Shown here piece after piece: positions 22,508 through 34,060 of a stretch of 64,000 nt of DNA (position 1 is its first letter; the number at the start of each line of letters is the position of its first letter). The notes beneath the pieces are model-generated. The model searched no databases. It was not told where the DNA came from and saw only the letters and a list, made by a program, of their open reading frames with translations. A program made the position numbers and the translations under genes. The DNA is from Gentiana macrophylla (Eukaryota; Streptophyta; Magnoliopsida; Gentianales; Gentianaceae), in assembly GCA_026214975.1 (NCBI GenBank), contig JAOBSW010000384.1, forward strand, positions 1 through 64,000, given 5' to 3'.

Positions 22508-24982
22508 AAGTGGGAGATTGTTGAAATAGTGTCCTAAATCCAATCGGGTTGGACCGGATCCAGCCGGGTCCGATCATTGCTACTATTTCTTTATGTTTAT
22601 ACATATGATAAATGGCTTTCTGTTATTATATATTTGTTCATTTAACGAACCAATTATGATATTGTATATATGATAACGTCCTTAGTGTCAAACTGTGAAA
22701 GAGAAATCATTATGGTGATTATGGTTGATGTGATCTCAAATCACTTTAATGGTTTGATACTTAAATGTCTCTAGTCGTATGTACTATTAAATGGGACATC
22801 GATAGTACGATTAGACTAGCACGTATTGGATGTCTTCTATCTTATTGAAGGTAGGGATATATCTCGTCTATCAAAGTGTAGGGACATCTAGACTGTACGT
22901 AGATGTGTATTAGAGAATGCATACATTAGACTGACCCACTTATTTATTAAGTGTCGCACTATATGACGGTTGTATAATTATCCTAAGACCGGAGTCTTCA
23001 TGACATCACGGTGTGGATTGTCATACATTGACACTATTGAGGTTTCCCTTAGCCATGGGGCGGTCATGCGGTAGTGATTGAGTGTGATACTGAAACATAT
23101 GTAGAATTCATGTTCCTTCTCCGGAAATCGCGTATCTTATGATTAGAAGTAAATATTCGAAAGGGCCTTCTTATAAGGCATGTCTTACTCTCATGAATCT
23201 TTACAAAGTGGAATTAAATGAGTTACTCGAGAGAGCATGATATCCAGATTATAAGATACGATTGTTGATGTCTTCGACACTCGAGATCACGATTGTATGG
23301 ATCTTTGAATAAATGATAGGATTATATTTACATGGTAACCGTTTCACATGAAAGGTAGTAGTCATTGCATTTGACTCTTCTAATTATTGGGGGGTCGTGG
23401 GCGTGTTGCTAGACGCTATCCATGATCGTTAGGTGTGAAGGGTATTTTAGTAAATGCACTTTATGCTTACGGCCAACATATTCGGAAGCATATCGGGTCA
23501 CACACAAAAACATCTAGCGGATTAAAATGCGGTTATAGTGATAACCAAATAAAGAAAGTTTTATCTCGACTATAAAGTGTTATAGTGGTAAATTAATATG
23601 GTGGTATTTATTTATTATAAATAAATATAATACCAAAAAATAATTATGTTGATTAATTAAATATATATGTTTTATTATGTATGGGGCGCATTATATTTGT
23701 GTATAATCCCACATCGGTAAAGTAAAGTCCTGCTCACCCCCATATAAGTGTGAGACATAAAAGGTCTTGTCAACTCGGGTTAGCCCTTTTAGACCAAGCG
23801 AGGACAATGGGTCAAGCGATTGACTGAGACCATTTATGACTCATTTAGCGCAACCAGGCCCGGGGTCTGTAGGCAATACATAATGGTATTCATATCTGAA
23901 TGTCATACAGAACTAAGTGCCACACCGTAAGAGACGGTGAGGGCCACCTCTATAATCCTATGGTAGGGACGAACTGGGACAAGTCCACTAGGACAAGCTT
24001 GGCCGTCCTGGCGAGGACGCCAGTCCCTTATAAGGAATGTAAAGTCCCACATCGGTAAAATAAAGTTACGCTCACCCCATATAATTGTGAGACATAAAAG
24101 GTCTTGTCAACTCAGGTTAGCCCCTTTTAGACCAAGCGAGGGCATTTGTCTAAGCGATTGACAGACCATTTTTGACTCATTTAGCACTACCAGGCCAGGG
24201 TATGGGGCGTTATAATTTGTGTATATGATACACATGGATTTTGCATATATATATATATGTATGTATGTATGTATGTATATATATGTGGCTCCATTTTAAT
24301 GTATTAAGATATACTTGGATTGTGCAAATTAATTAATAGTATTATCTTGTAATATTAGATATTGATATATATAGATTTTCACGCATGTGTAAATTGATTT
24401 ATGGTAATATATTAAAGATATATTCAATATAAGATATTTTCAATATATATCTTGGAAAAATATTTAATATAAGATATTAGATATTAATGAGATAAATCAA
24501 TCAAAGATATTTTTTGTATTTTACTAGTTAAAGGTTTTCTTTCTCATTAATCAATTAGGAAGCTTCTCCCAATCAGTTTTTGGGGCATAGGGGCGCCAAC
24601 TTCATCTATATAAGGCGAGGGGTGTCAAGCTCTTTTGTATCAATCACAATTAGAAGAGTTCTAATTTACCAGAAATAATGTGAGCTTCCTAGAGAGAGTT
24701 TTGAGAGAGAGAAAAGGTCGGTCTAGGAACCGAGTTTTTCTGGTAGCAATCCATGATGGGATTCCGGCAGGCTGTTCGTGTGGACTAGCGGTAGAGGTCG
24801 AACGCTTCGGCGGCTCCATGAACCACTACTCCTTCGTAGATGGTAAAGCTTCGATCTTTTAGATCATCCAATGTAACTTTCTCGTTTACTACTTTTATGT
24901 TTGTTTCTTAAACAATGTCGATCATGGGGAAAAGGAAATAAATTTTTGAATTCCGCTATGTTCCCACGTTGATTTCCTAAAA
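22508..24982 (+). repeat. 3' LTR of copia B with its polypurine tract
   Basis: The polypurine tract AAGTGGGAGAT precedes TGTTGAAATAGTGTCC. The end is placed at 24,982 (GATTTCCTAAAA) because the minus-strand LTR piece at 41,832 begins TGTTAGAAAATCAATG, the mirror of this end with CTAACA. The 2.46 kb length includes a younger two-copy repeat at 23,706-24,215. No long reading frame of interest is inside. Confidence 0.65.
23706..24215 (+). repeat. Two direct repeats (about 150 bp) with USE and TATA-like boxes; TRIM-like insertion
   Basis: 23,706-23,860 and 24,044-24,196 are near-identical: CCCACATCGGTAAARTAAAG, CATATAA, GTGAGACATAAAAGGTCTTG, TTTTAGACCAAGCGAGG. 185 bases separate them. A segment TATGGGGCG..TTGTGTATA lies just outside on both sides (23,681 and 24,201). 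The layout resembles a tiny TRIM retrotransposon, but terminal TG/CA and a 5-bp target duplication cannot be fixed. Each copy has RTCCCACATCG followed 25-26 bases later by a TATA box. Confidence 0.5.
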
Positions 24983-24984
24983 GT

Positions 24985-26060
24985 AATTGCAAATTGACTG
25001 AATCTTTGGAGACACAAGGGTTCGTTCAGTCAAAGCATGATCATAGTTTATTTACCAAAGGATCAAGACAATTTTTTTAATGCTTTGCTAGTTTATGTAG
25101 ATGACATTATAGCGAGCAAGTCCGTATGGCGAATTGATTCAACAAGTCAAAGATGACTTGCATCGTGATTCACAATAAAAGACATTGGAAAATTGAGATA
25201 TTTCTTGGGTATTGAGGCTTCCAAAACCCCTGAAGGCATTTTTATTTCTCAAGGAAAGTACACACTTAACCTTGTAGAGGAATATGAGTTGTTGGGGCCA
25301 AAAACCGCCAAGACACCTATGGAGTCAAGCGGACTTTACCACGTAAGGGATTCACCACTTTGTTGGAAGATAACACCTTGCATCTGAGATCCTTTGGTGG
25401 GTAAGTCGATATGCCTTACCTTCACTAGACCAGGCATAGCTTTTGTAGTTCAAATAGATTGAGTCAATTCTTAGATACTCCCATTGAAAACCATATGAAA
25501 GCGAGAACACATGTTCTTTGAGATATTTGAAGGCTAATTCAAGGCAAGGCATATTTTTTGCAGCCCAAAATGATTTTGTTTTGAATTGTTTTACTGATAG
25601 TGATCGGGTTGGATGTCCAGAAATAAGGAAATCAGTGTCAGGCTACATGATGTTTTTAGAAGATGCTCTCATTTCTTAGAAAGCTAAAAGCGGACAACTA
25701 TAGCGAGGACTTCCTTAGAAGTTGAATCTGAGCCATGGCCAATGCAGATTGTTGTGAGATTCAATGGTTGATCAATATTTTCCAAGATTTGTGATTCACA
25801 TTCAAATGCTTGCTTTAATTTTTGTGTTAATGCAAGTGCTATGCATATTGCTCATAATCTTGTGTTTCATGAAAAAACATAGAACATTGAGATTAATCGT
25901 CATGTTGTCAGAGACAAAGTCAGGTCTGGACTTGTCAAATTGCTTCCAGTCAACACCAAAGAACAGATTGCTGACATCCTTACCAATGCATTAGATGCAC
26001 CTATCTTTTCATTTCTGCTGGAAAAATTGAGAATTTCAAAAATATTTCAAAGTTTGATGA
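24985..26060 (+). pseudogene. Copia A pol, 3' part (reverse transcriptase and RNase H)
   Basis: The reverse transcriptase resumes after copia B. LVYVDDIIA has an intact YVDD at 25,094-25,105, and KLRYFLGIEASKTPEGIFIS is at 25,190. RNase H follows with FTDSDRVGCPEIRKSVSGY near 25,590-25,645 and RDKVRSGLVKLLPVNTKEQIADILT, in a second frame, near 25,910-25,985. Frameshifts and stops are present. The gene ends about 60 bases before the 3' LTR. Confidence 0.85.
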
Positions 26061-26113
26061 GTGAAGGGAATCTTGAGTGCAAGTTGTTCATATACCATTC
26101 TCGGCTTGAAGGG

Positions 26114-26414
26114 TGTTACAATATATCTTTTGAAGGAATGGTGAGTGCAAGAACAATTGAGTGTTGAAGACTCGGCAGATTACATGAAGACTCGGTGATC
26201 TGTTGAGATAGTCGATGAGATCAGAGTTGAATAGAAAACGGTTATTTAGCTAGATTCTGTGATAACCGTTCGTAACTTACTCTTAACTGATTCATGAGGT
26301 GTATGAAGTTTTAAATACCCCATGATCAATAGCATTGTAACTTCACTTGTTGATTATTCTTTGAAACTTCTACATTTTTCTTTCTTATTCGTTTGTGCTT
26401 TACAAACTTCTACA
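26114..26414 (+). repeat. 3' LTR of copia A
   Basis: This 301-bp LTR begins TGTTACAATATA and ends CTTCTACA, with intact terminal TG and CA. Confidence 0.88.
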
Positions 26415-26419
26415 AAATT

Positions 26420-26720
26420 ACTGTATCGTTCCTTGGCCAACTTATCTTCAAAATGGAGTGGCTGCAGCATCTCCTGACAAAGATGAGGTTACGTCTTTCC
26501 TTCATACCCACAACTTGGTGTGATAATACAGGAGCAACATCATTGGCCTTGAATCCAGTTTATCATGCACGAACTAGACATATTGAGGTTGATATTCATT
26601 ACATCAGAAATCTAGTCATGCAGAAGAAGCACAATGTGAACTTTGTCCCTTCAAAACACCAGCTTGTAGACTATCTTACCACATCCTTATCCACCACAAG
26701 TTTTCAAAAGAGTATAAGTT
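26420..26720 (+). pseudogene. Copia D, RNase H C-terminal fragment
   Basis: The old host element continues right of copia A: YRSLANLSSKW, then, after a frameshift, EWLQHLLTKMRL, PTTWCDNTGATSLALNPVYH, ARTRHIEVDIHYIRNLV and FVPSKHQLVDYLT. These are the standard C-terminal blocks of copia RNase H. Joined to 11,990-12,043 they place the insertion at the usual STEAEYR block. Nothing else of this element is recognisable left of 11,990. Confidence 0.8.
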
Positions 26721-27122
26721 ATTGTAGGTCTTCATTGAAATTACTCTTTCTTTTAGATATAAACATGAGCGGATTCACATGTCTCGCTATGATTACTTGA
26801 GTAAACTCATAGAATTTTCACCAGAACTTCAAGACATCACACTTACATTAACAAGATGTATCAGACAAAACATCTTACACAATCATCATAATTAGTCTCT
26901 CTCTTCAATCAGAAATCTGATATGGCCACCACTGCACTTCGTGATGAGTACTAGTGTTCGATTCCCACCCCACCTCGAATAAAAATCTCCTTCCCCTGAT
27001 TCCCTCTCCCCTCAAAAAAAAAAAAATAAAATAAAATAAACACACACACACTCTGCAATCTTAATGGATGACTGAAAATCGCTCTAATTAAAACAGATAC
27101 TTCCTCAAGCAATTAATACCCT
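26721..27122. other. Intergenic, downstream of the HIPP gene
   Basis: No gene is recognisable. An A-rich tract with AAAAT repeats and (CA)n lies at 27,016-27,053. The 3' UTR and polyadenylation region of the minus-strand HIPP gene should fall here. Confidence 0.5.
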
Positions 27123-28579
27123 TCACATAATCGAACAAGCATGAGCATTATCATCACTAAACATGTCACTGGTACGTTCTCCAATGAGGGCCGAGGAAGG
27201 GCGCTCGTGAAAATGGCCGTAATCATTACCGTTGTATCCATGCTCGCGATAGTTGTACGAAGAGTAAGGATTAATGGGTGAGGAAGAAGAAGAAGGATCC
27301 ACTGCGTAAAAATTTGAAGGATTCCTATAAAATCTGTTGTAATACTTGTAGTTGAAGTCATGATACTCGGGGATGTATGGAGATGGCCATAGTTCAGCTT
27401 GCCTTCCTGTTTTTCTTGTTTTTTTCAAGACTTTTTTTGGGTCCGCTAAGCCTGTCACCGTTACCTTTTGCATGTCCATGTCTATGTCCACATTGTCGAC
27501 TCCTGCACATACGTAAAAACTTGTTTCTTACACAAGTTCTAGTTTGGAGTGAATTTTTTTTTCCCAAGTAAAAACAAAAAGCATTTTTCACGCGTAAACT
27601 ATTTTTCATCAATTTTAATTTGAGTCAGAAAATGATAATTTTTATGACTCTCTTAATGGCAAGTCTAAAAACTTTTAACAATCTGCCTAATATTCTATTA
27701 GAATTTATTATAATTTATGAGTGGAAAACATAAATATTTGAAGGTTACAAATGAAAAAAATGTTGTGTATTAAGATTTTCGTAGTGTCAAAAAACATACA
27801 CTATTCTTTACCTTAAAAAAAAAAATTTACACTATTTAATACCCCAAAAAAAAAAAAAATAATAAAAAATTAAAAATAAAAAACCATACACTTTTGATGC
27901 ATCAAGAGGACATTGAAGATTAATATGAATCAATAGGTCGTAGATGATTGAAACCAAAAAGAAAAAAAAAAACCAAAACAAAAACCAAAACAAAATTAAT
28001 GAGGGGAATGTAATGATACCATCCAGTTTGCGAAGGGCCTTCTTTACTCTACTTTCGCATCCAGGACAGTCCATGTGCACTCTCATTTCGACAATCTGAA
28101 TCGACAACATTCAATATAAAGAAAAGGAATTTTTATGAACCAATAAACACATACAGTTTAATTTTTTATTTTTATTTTCTAATTCTTTTTTTTTTGGAGG
28201 AAATATACATACAGGCTTAATTAATTAGCTAAACAATTATTATCCTATTGTACACAGCAGTCCTCTCATCCAAAATCTTAAACCAACAGGAAATGTAAAT
28301 ATTTTAACACTTTAACAAGCACACCCCTACATATAAGAGCATAAAATAAAAATTCCCTGAAAAATTGTACATATAATTAAGAGCATAAAATTAAAATTAA
28401 TTAGCAGATGTTTACATGCAATTAAAGCTATGATCGCAGAGTTAATGAGGGAGCTGCTTAATTATACGTACCGTAGACATTTGGGGATGTTCATCGTCAT
28501 CGGATGGAAATATTGTATCCTTAACTTTTGAAGTGAGGTCTTTTAGATATTCATAAGAGTTCTTCCAAGTAATCTGCAT
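27123..28579 (-). CDS. Heavy-metal-associated isoprenylated plant protein (HIPP), three exons
   Basis: My model joins 28,579-28,472, 28,095-28,020 and 27,502-27,123 (187 residues). All splice sites are GT-AG (ACG|GTACGT, TTCAG|ATT, GATG|GTATCA, GCAG|GAGTC) and the phases agree. Residues 37-100 form an HMA domain: IVEMRVHMDCPGCESRVKK with the metal-binding CxxC, then VDNVDIDMDMQKVTVTG and RKTGRQAELW. A Tyr/Ser/Pro-rich tail follows. The protein ends FSDDNAHACSIM, where CSIM is a CaaX farnesylation signal. HIPPs bind metals such as Cu, Zn or Cd through CxxC and are membrane-anchored by the lipid. Translation might instead begin at Met34 (MSTIVEM), which would drop the N-terminal extension. It is the only intact protein gene here. 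Confidence 0.88.
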
Positions 28580-28700
28580 AATTAATGGGAAAATTCAAAT
28601 ATTTTCTATCTTTCTGGTGCAAATGTCAACGTAGATATATAACCACACTTATGCCGCTGTGATCGAATGGAAGGAGCCTTCTTGTTGCAAACTAAATCTC

Positions 28701-28706
28701 TATATA
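28701..28706 (-). promoter_or_regulatory. Candidate TATA box of the HIPP gene
   Basis: TATATA read on the minus strand lies about 120 bases upstream of the ATG at 28,579, a usual plant distance. A (TA)n tract another 100 bases upstream makes other TATA matches possible. Confidence 0.4.
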
Positions 28707-28797
28707 ATTTTCAACAATGTAGATTTGATACCGGCCACTTGTAAGAAGTTTTGAGTGAGAGGAAACTTTTAAATTAGTGATGTGACTAGTCTTGTAC

Positions 28798-28802
<5 letters not shown>

Positions 28803-28842
<40 letters not shown>
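28803..28842. repeat. (TA)n microsatellite
   Basis: A 40-bp TA alternation in the distal promoter region of the HIPP gene, followed by a C-rich stretch. Confidence 0.97.
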
Positions 28843-28844
<2 letters not shown>

Positions 28845-29227
28845 CTCCCCGTCCCTCCCCGCTGGTTCGAGGCTCCCTTCTTATCATTTTATTGTGGGGA
28901 CAATTTTTATGCAACATGCAAATAAAATTAGAGAAAATGGTAAACGAAATCCAACGGCACACTAGGGAACAACAATACGTCCACGACTTGACACATGATA
29001 TAAATGTGAAAAATAAAAATATTATTATTTACATGAGTTCGATCTTATTATCTCTCGTTCGGATATCGTGTTAAACTAAAATCTCTTCCAAAAACATAAG
29101 GTTGGGTGAGGCAGATGATTAACATGATATACACTTTAACATTACTTATTCCGTCCTAAAAATCTCCATTTTTGAAAATAATTTATTCTATTATTTATTA
29201 TTTCCAAACATACATCTATATCATAAC

Positions 29228-29274
<47 letters not shown>

Positions 29275-31034
29275 TAATTAATACAACAACATACAACAAC
29301 ATGGGAAAACAAAGAGTGAATAAATACAACAACATTAATTAATTGTTTTCTAAATCTGTGTGCAAAACAAAAAGTGAATAATTTTAATGGGACGGACGTA
29401 GTATGTGTTTAATTTTATTTCATGATCGACAGCAAACAACGTATTAAAGTACACATTAGGGGTGATTTGGATTCATCACAGTCGTCCAATTGATACAACT
29501 CATAAATCACCGTTGTACCATAACATTTCTCACACATTAGAGTAGTGCAGAAGTCACTGCAGATCGAACTAAAAACTTAAACCGTGATGGTCATGTAATC
29601 ATGTGTTACATGCATCTTACAATATAAGTCACTTTTTGCATATAAGTTATGTTATATTATCTTTTAAGAATTTATTATTAGTATTATTATCAATTTTTTT
29701 TGAGAAAAATTATTATCATATTTATCTTACTCCTTATTTATATACAATACTACCTGTGTTCATTACTTTATAACTGTAAAATTAGTGATAGTCAAGTTAT
29801 ATTTTACTTATTGCTTTTAAAATTTATTACACTCAACCGTGTTTTGAATATGAAGCCAAACACCGAAAATAACTTATATTTTGATAAATAGATAATATTA
29901 TTTATAGCTTAAAATAATGTAATTTTTTTTAAGGAATAATAAATTATATGTGCGTCCTGGATACGTAGTATATGTTACATGAGACGAGTTTAATTAGGAA
30001 AACATTTTATAATTTTAATAATTCTAATGACAAAAAATTGAATTGTTTTTCGAGTATGACACAACAACAATACAAACTAATGATACGCTGTGTATTCTTT
30101 GAAAAAGAAAGGCAAACGAAAAGTTTGATGTTACGAAAACTGCGGGATGGGGGGAGCGGGGAGCTAGGGGGAAGAAGAAGAAGTTAGGGAACTTTTAATA
30201 ATAATAATAATAATAATGATAATAATAATAATAATAATAATTGTCAGGCCGGCCGGCCCTGCACTAAAACTCATGGAGGACCCTATGAAAGAGCTCTTTG
30301 AAATTAGCTTCTGTTTGATAATAATATAATTGGTTTTTTCCTTTTGAATCTTGTGTGCAAATCACTAGTCAAATGGTCCATTAGCACAAGATGATATTAA
30401 GAAACAATTATTATTTTTTAAGTATATCATTAGTCATTAGGAACTCTTCGTTAAGTCATACAAGCAAATCAATATCAATGGTCATGTGAGATTTTGAGGG
30501 TGCTATTAAAGTCTCTAATCATACTTGAAGATGTAATTATCATATTTTTTTTCAGGTGTGAAGGATTTAAAATAGATAATACGATAAATTATTTATGATG
30601 TTCAATAAATCTTTCACCGGTTTTTCTCATAAACAAGTATAATAACACTAATACTATCAATTACTGGTGTGCACAAAAAATATATGACTCAACTCCATTT
30701 AATTAGTGAAATGATATTTTATTTTTAAAATAGAGGTCCACGGACTATAATCTTCAAAATCATTTTAGTTGATTAACGTTATATTGTTATACATTTGATT
30801 ATTTTAAAACTTGTTCATGATGTTTGCATACTATAATTTTTTTAATGTAATCAAGTAAGTACATGCATGGAAGGTATGGGCTTGGCGAATGACTTGTGTC
30901 ATTTTACGGCAATTTAGAAGATCTTTCCTTGGTTTTTTTCTTTTTCTTTTTCCCCAAGAACGAAAGAGGTACAAAAGGAAGCCCGAACAAGGTTAAGACC
31001 CTATAGAGCTAATCCAGCTTGGAAAGTGACCTAC
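28843..31034. other. Intergenic, AT-rich, simple repeats only
   Basis: There is an (AT)n tract at 29,231-29,271, an (AAT)n tract at 30,196-30,241, and GGCCGGCCGGCC at 30,247-30,258. No reading frame has a recognisable family. It is not obviously transposon-derived. Confidence 0.5.
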
Positions 31035-31472
31035 CTATTTTACAGAATATATCAAATTGGAACCAAAAGAAGTTAATCTATGAGAATACAAATTTGAGGC
31101 TCTAGGGGCATACAAAATACTACGATTATCGAAACGAGCTTTGAGCTGGATAATATCTTCACAAATCACCATTGAGCCATTTAGGCTATCTACCAAAGCC
31201 TTGCAGTCAGAAATAAGAATAAGGTTGTTCAAGTTTTAATCTAGAGATACCAAGAGTGCCCATCTGATTGCACTAGCTTCAGATGCTAAAGGTGATTGGG
31301 AGAACTGATCCGGACCTGCCCAAGCTTCAAGTAAGCGTTGATTTTTGTCAAAAATGGCGATACCCAATCTAGCTGGCTTCAATGGAGACCAAGCAGCATC
31401 AGTCCGCACTATTATGGCGTTGCTAGGGGTCCTTGAGACATCCAAAACGCTTGGAGAATCTGTTGATGACAT
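31035..31472 (-). pseudogene. RNase H-like domain (RVT_3 type) with one nonsense codon
   Basis: Read from 31,472 down, the frame contains VRTDAAWSP (first catalytic Asp), a GIAIFDKN strand, LASEASAIRWALLVSLD (catalytic Glu), then TAA at 31,236-31,238, then in the same frame NNLILISDCKALVDSLNGS (catalytic Asp). A final SHRLTSFG block ends it. This is the RNase H-like domain found C-terminal in plant LINE-type elements and in single-domain plant proteins. No reverse transcriptase is next to it. One in-frame stop and no other break suggest a recent loss. Confidence 0.65.
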
Positions 31473-32063
31473 ATTGATAGGAGAGTCATTTTTTATAAAA
31501 ATTATGTGTCTTGGCGACCTGTATTTTTTTTTTCCATATCCTTTTAGGTAGGGCCATTTTAAATTTTATATGATGCTCCTTGTATTTATTCCGTTGTTTT
31601 TAGGATGGGTTTGAATTCCATGCCGGTTTTTTTGTTTTTGTTGTTGTTTTTCTTTCTATCTTTTTTTTCCTTCTTTTTTTTTTTCCAATAATGGACCGCT
31701 CTTTTATCAGTTTCACACGAGGGAAAAATTTGAAAGTGTCGTGTGTGGAGTGATTTACGCAATAAATGTGTAATTATCGGAAGTACTTACAGAATAATAA
31801 ATCGAATAAAACAACTATTATAGTACAAATCGGACTCGAAGTTGAAACAAGTCAAATTACAATGCATAATTTAAAAGACAAGAAAGCAAACCGGTGTGAG
31901 TATATTACTCTTTCCTTAAGACAAATTACTCTAGTATTGTGCCTACGGTAGTAACAACTGTCTCCCAAAATACAACAACTTCACATCTTCAAAAATTCGA
32001 GCTCTGACGAATTTACAGAGTTCTCCGACTTCTCTTCGACTCAATAACTGAGACTATGTGATA
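31473..32063. other. No gene recognised
   Basis: T-rich tracts lie at 31,530 and 31,620-31,690. The sequence just before E1 may belong to an older LTR, but I cannot match it. It is the left flank of the E1 insertion. Confidence 0.4.
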
Positions 32064-32068
32064 GACTC

Positions 32069-33825
32069 TGTTGGAAATAAAATTTATGTTTGGATGATGA
32101 TTCATCAGTTATTCAGTTATTATTTTTAAACCACATTGATGAAGTGTCATAACTAGCTGTTATAGTGCAAAGAAAAAAGATGTCTAGATATTAATGTATA
32201 GGATTTAGTAGAGTCTGATATTTGTATAAGTAAATCAAACAAGCACTGTAATAGTTCTAGGATCAGAACTGAGAAACGAGTAACTCATGACTTGATGAAA
32301 CTATGAAAACTGAGTTCACAATAGAAGATTGAGAAACTGACTCAGAGCACACCAACAGAAACTGAAGAAGGTAAGTTCGCTGAGGGATACAAACTCAGTG
32401 GGCTTATCTAAAAGCTGAAGGCTGAGGGACCCAGACTCAGTTATTGAAGAATGAAGAACTAAGGGTTCAAACTTAGTTTATGAAGACCAAAGCCGAGACT
32501 GTAAAGTTAGAATTCAGGCAAGATTGTGATGACATGAACTGACTCTATAGATCTTGTGTCAAGACCAAAGATATATAAGGACAATGTTATCTTAGATGAA
32601 ATATATTTTATGGTGTACTATGATTAAGTCAATTATAATCAGATGAAGAATAGAGTACTGAGTTTTTAGAGAAGAGTAAAAACTCAGTTAATGCTCTTAA
32701 GCTGAAAACTGACTAGTTCACAGAAAATCAGTTTCATGCTGAAGTTATGAAAACTGAAGAAGAATCTGACCGTTATAAAGGAAACAATTTTATTGGATAC
32801 ACAGAAATGTCAGAAAGGACACTGACACTCAACTGAATAAGCAAGACCACCAACGGATACAAGAATTCAAATTCAAACGTTCAAATTCATTCAAACGTTG
32901 GAGAAACCCCTATAAATAGGTCACTTCTACCTCAAGAAGAAGTGCGGAGCTCTAAGAATCAATTTATCAAGGAAGATTCTACCAAGGGAGAAAGAGAATA
33001 AAAAAAACTCATGCTATATGCTTTATTGCAAGATCAAGAAATCTTCAAAGTGTTCTTAGACATTCAAGAAAGTATCAAGATCATACACTTGAAGAAAAAC
33101 CGAGCTTGAGCAAATCCTACACATCAAGAAGAAGAAGCTCAAATCACAAGTTGAATCATAGTTATTGATTCAAGTCTCAACCTTGATTCTATCAAAGGTT
33201 TTAGGCTGTGAAACACCAAGAAGGTGTGAAGGACAGTCGAGATGCAGTCAGGAAGACTGTGTTTGTGATGAGCTAGTGAAGAGGCAAAACAACTCTTCAA
33301 GGACCAGTGGTGCAAGCAGTTGCAGAGCAGCAATTCTACATGTTCTATAGTTGTTTAGATAGTGAAGCTATGGATTAGCCAAGGACTATCAGTTGAGGAC
33401 TTCTTGTAACCAATCTACCTCAAAGAGTTCTAGTGGAATTTTCCTCCGCATCACAGGGGAAGAGAGGACTGACAGGATTACACCACTTGGAATCTCTATA
33501 AACTCTGTCTTATTTACTAATTTACTTTACACATTCACTTATCGCATTATAGCTTATATCATACTCAGCAAACATAAGAAACTCAGTCAGCACAACATTG
33601 CATCATATTTTACAAACTGATAAACTCAAGTTTTATAAAGGCTTTAATAACCAGCTGTCGGTTAACTCAGTTAAGCATAAGTCAGTTTTGACTTATACTC
33701 AGCTAAGTTAGCTTAACTCCGCACAAGTTTAAAGCAGAACTTAATCTGGTTCAAGATTCGATTTTTGGGGACAAGTTTATTTACCCCCCCTCTAAACTTG
33801 TGTCAGCCTTTTCGCGGGACCAACA
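32069..33825 (+). repeat. 5' LTR of E1
   Basis: It begins TGTTGGAAATAAAATTTATG and ends GACCAACA. 1,757 bp is within the known long-LTR range of Sireviruses. ACCCCTATAAATAGGTCA near 32,910 contains TATAAATA, the likely LTR promoter; the 3' LTR has CTATTAAATAGG there. Confidence 0.93.
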
Positions 33826-33826
33826 A

Positions 33827-33839
33827 TTGGTATCAGAGC
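33827..33839 (+). promoter_or_regulatory. Primer-binding site of E1 (initiator tRNA-Met)
   Basis: TTGGTATCAGAGC starts one base after the LTR and matches the complement of the plant initiator tRNA-Met 3' end exactly. Confidence 0.92.
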
Positions 33840-34060
33840 AGTGCTTCTGTACATGTTCCAAAGAGATCCATAGCTGAATCTCAATATCAGTTTGTTTGCT
33901 CAAAGTAACTGGTCATCAGTTATTCCGATACCAACAAGTGGTATCAAAGCAGTTCTTCCTTTCGGAGGTGATCCAAAGTTGTTACTGCCTCAAGTATCTA
34001 GCTTAAATAACTGGCCATTTGTTATTTCCTTTAGTTTTCAAAAAATTTCCAAAACTGCAT

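Larger units (their letters stand above)
15727..24982 (+). mobile_element. Copia B retrotransposon inside copia A (5' LTR not found)
   Basis: Copia A reverse transcriptase stops near 15,727 and resumes near 24,985 (LTESLETQGF..SKHDHSLF), so everything between was inserted. The right part ends with a polypurine tract AAGTGGGAGAT (22,508-22,518) and an LTR starting TGTTGAAATAG at 22,519. 15,735-17,462 and 21,762-22,507 carry heavily decayed sequence (for example VPFATAIGSI near 21,880). No matching 5' LTR is visible at 15,727, so the left end is truncated or too diverged. Mini-Sirevirus C splits it. Confidence 0.6.
12044..26414 (+). mobile_element. Copia A retrotransposon, carrying nested elements
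   Basis: The LTRs at 12,044-12,349 and 26,114-26,414 match along their whole length (for example AACGGTTATTTAG, AACTTACTCTTAACTGATTC, CCCCATGATCAATAGCATT). A primer-binding site follows the first. The likely target duplication is AAATC (12,039-12,043) versus AAATT (26,415-26,419), one mismatch. The element was about 5 kb before copia B split its reverse transcriptase between about 15,727 and 24,982. Stops in gag and pol show it is inactive. Confidence 0.85.

Noticed and set aside
24230..24290. Possible CRISPR-like or satellite repeat (TATG/TATA run)
   Set aside because: It is a simple ATGT microsatellite without spacers; this is a plant nuclear region.
33165..33350. A 61-residue frame conserved at 40,396-40,581
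   Set aside because: It is the same stretch of the two LTRs of E1; conservation follows from LTR identity, not from coding.
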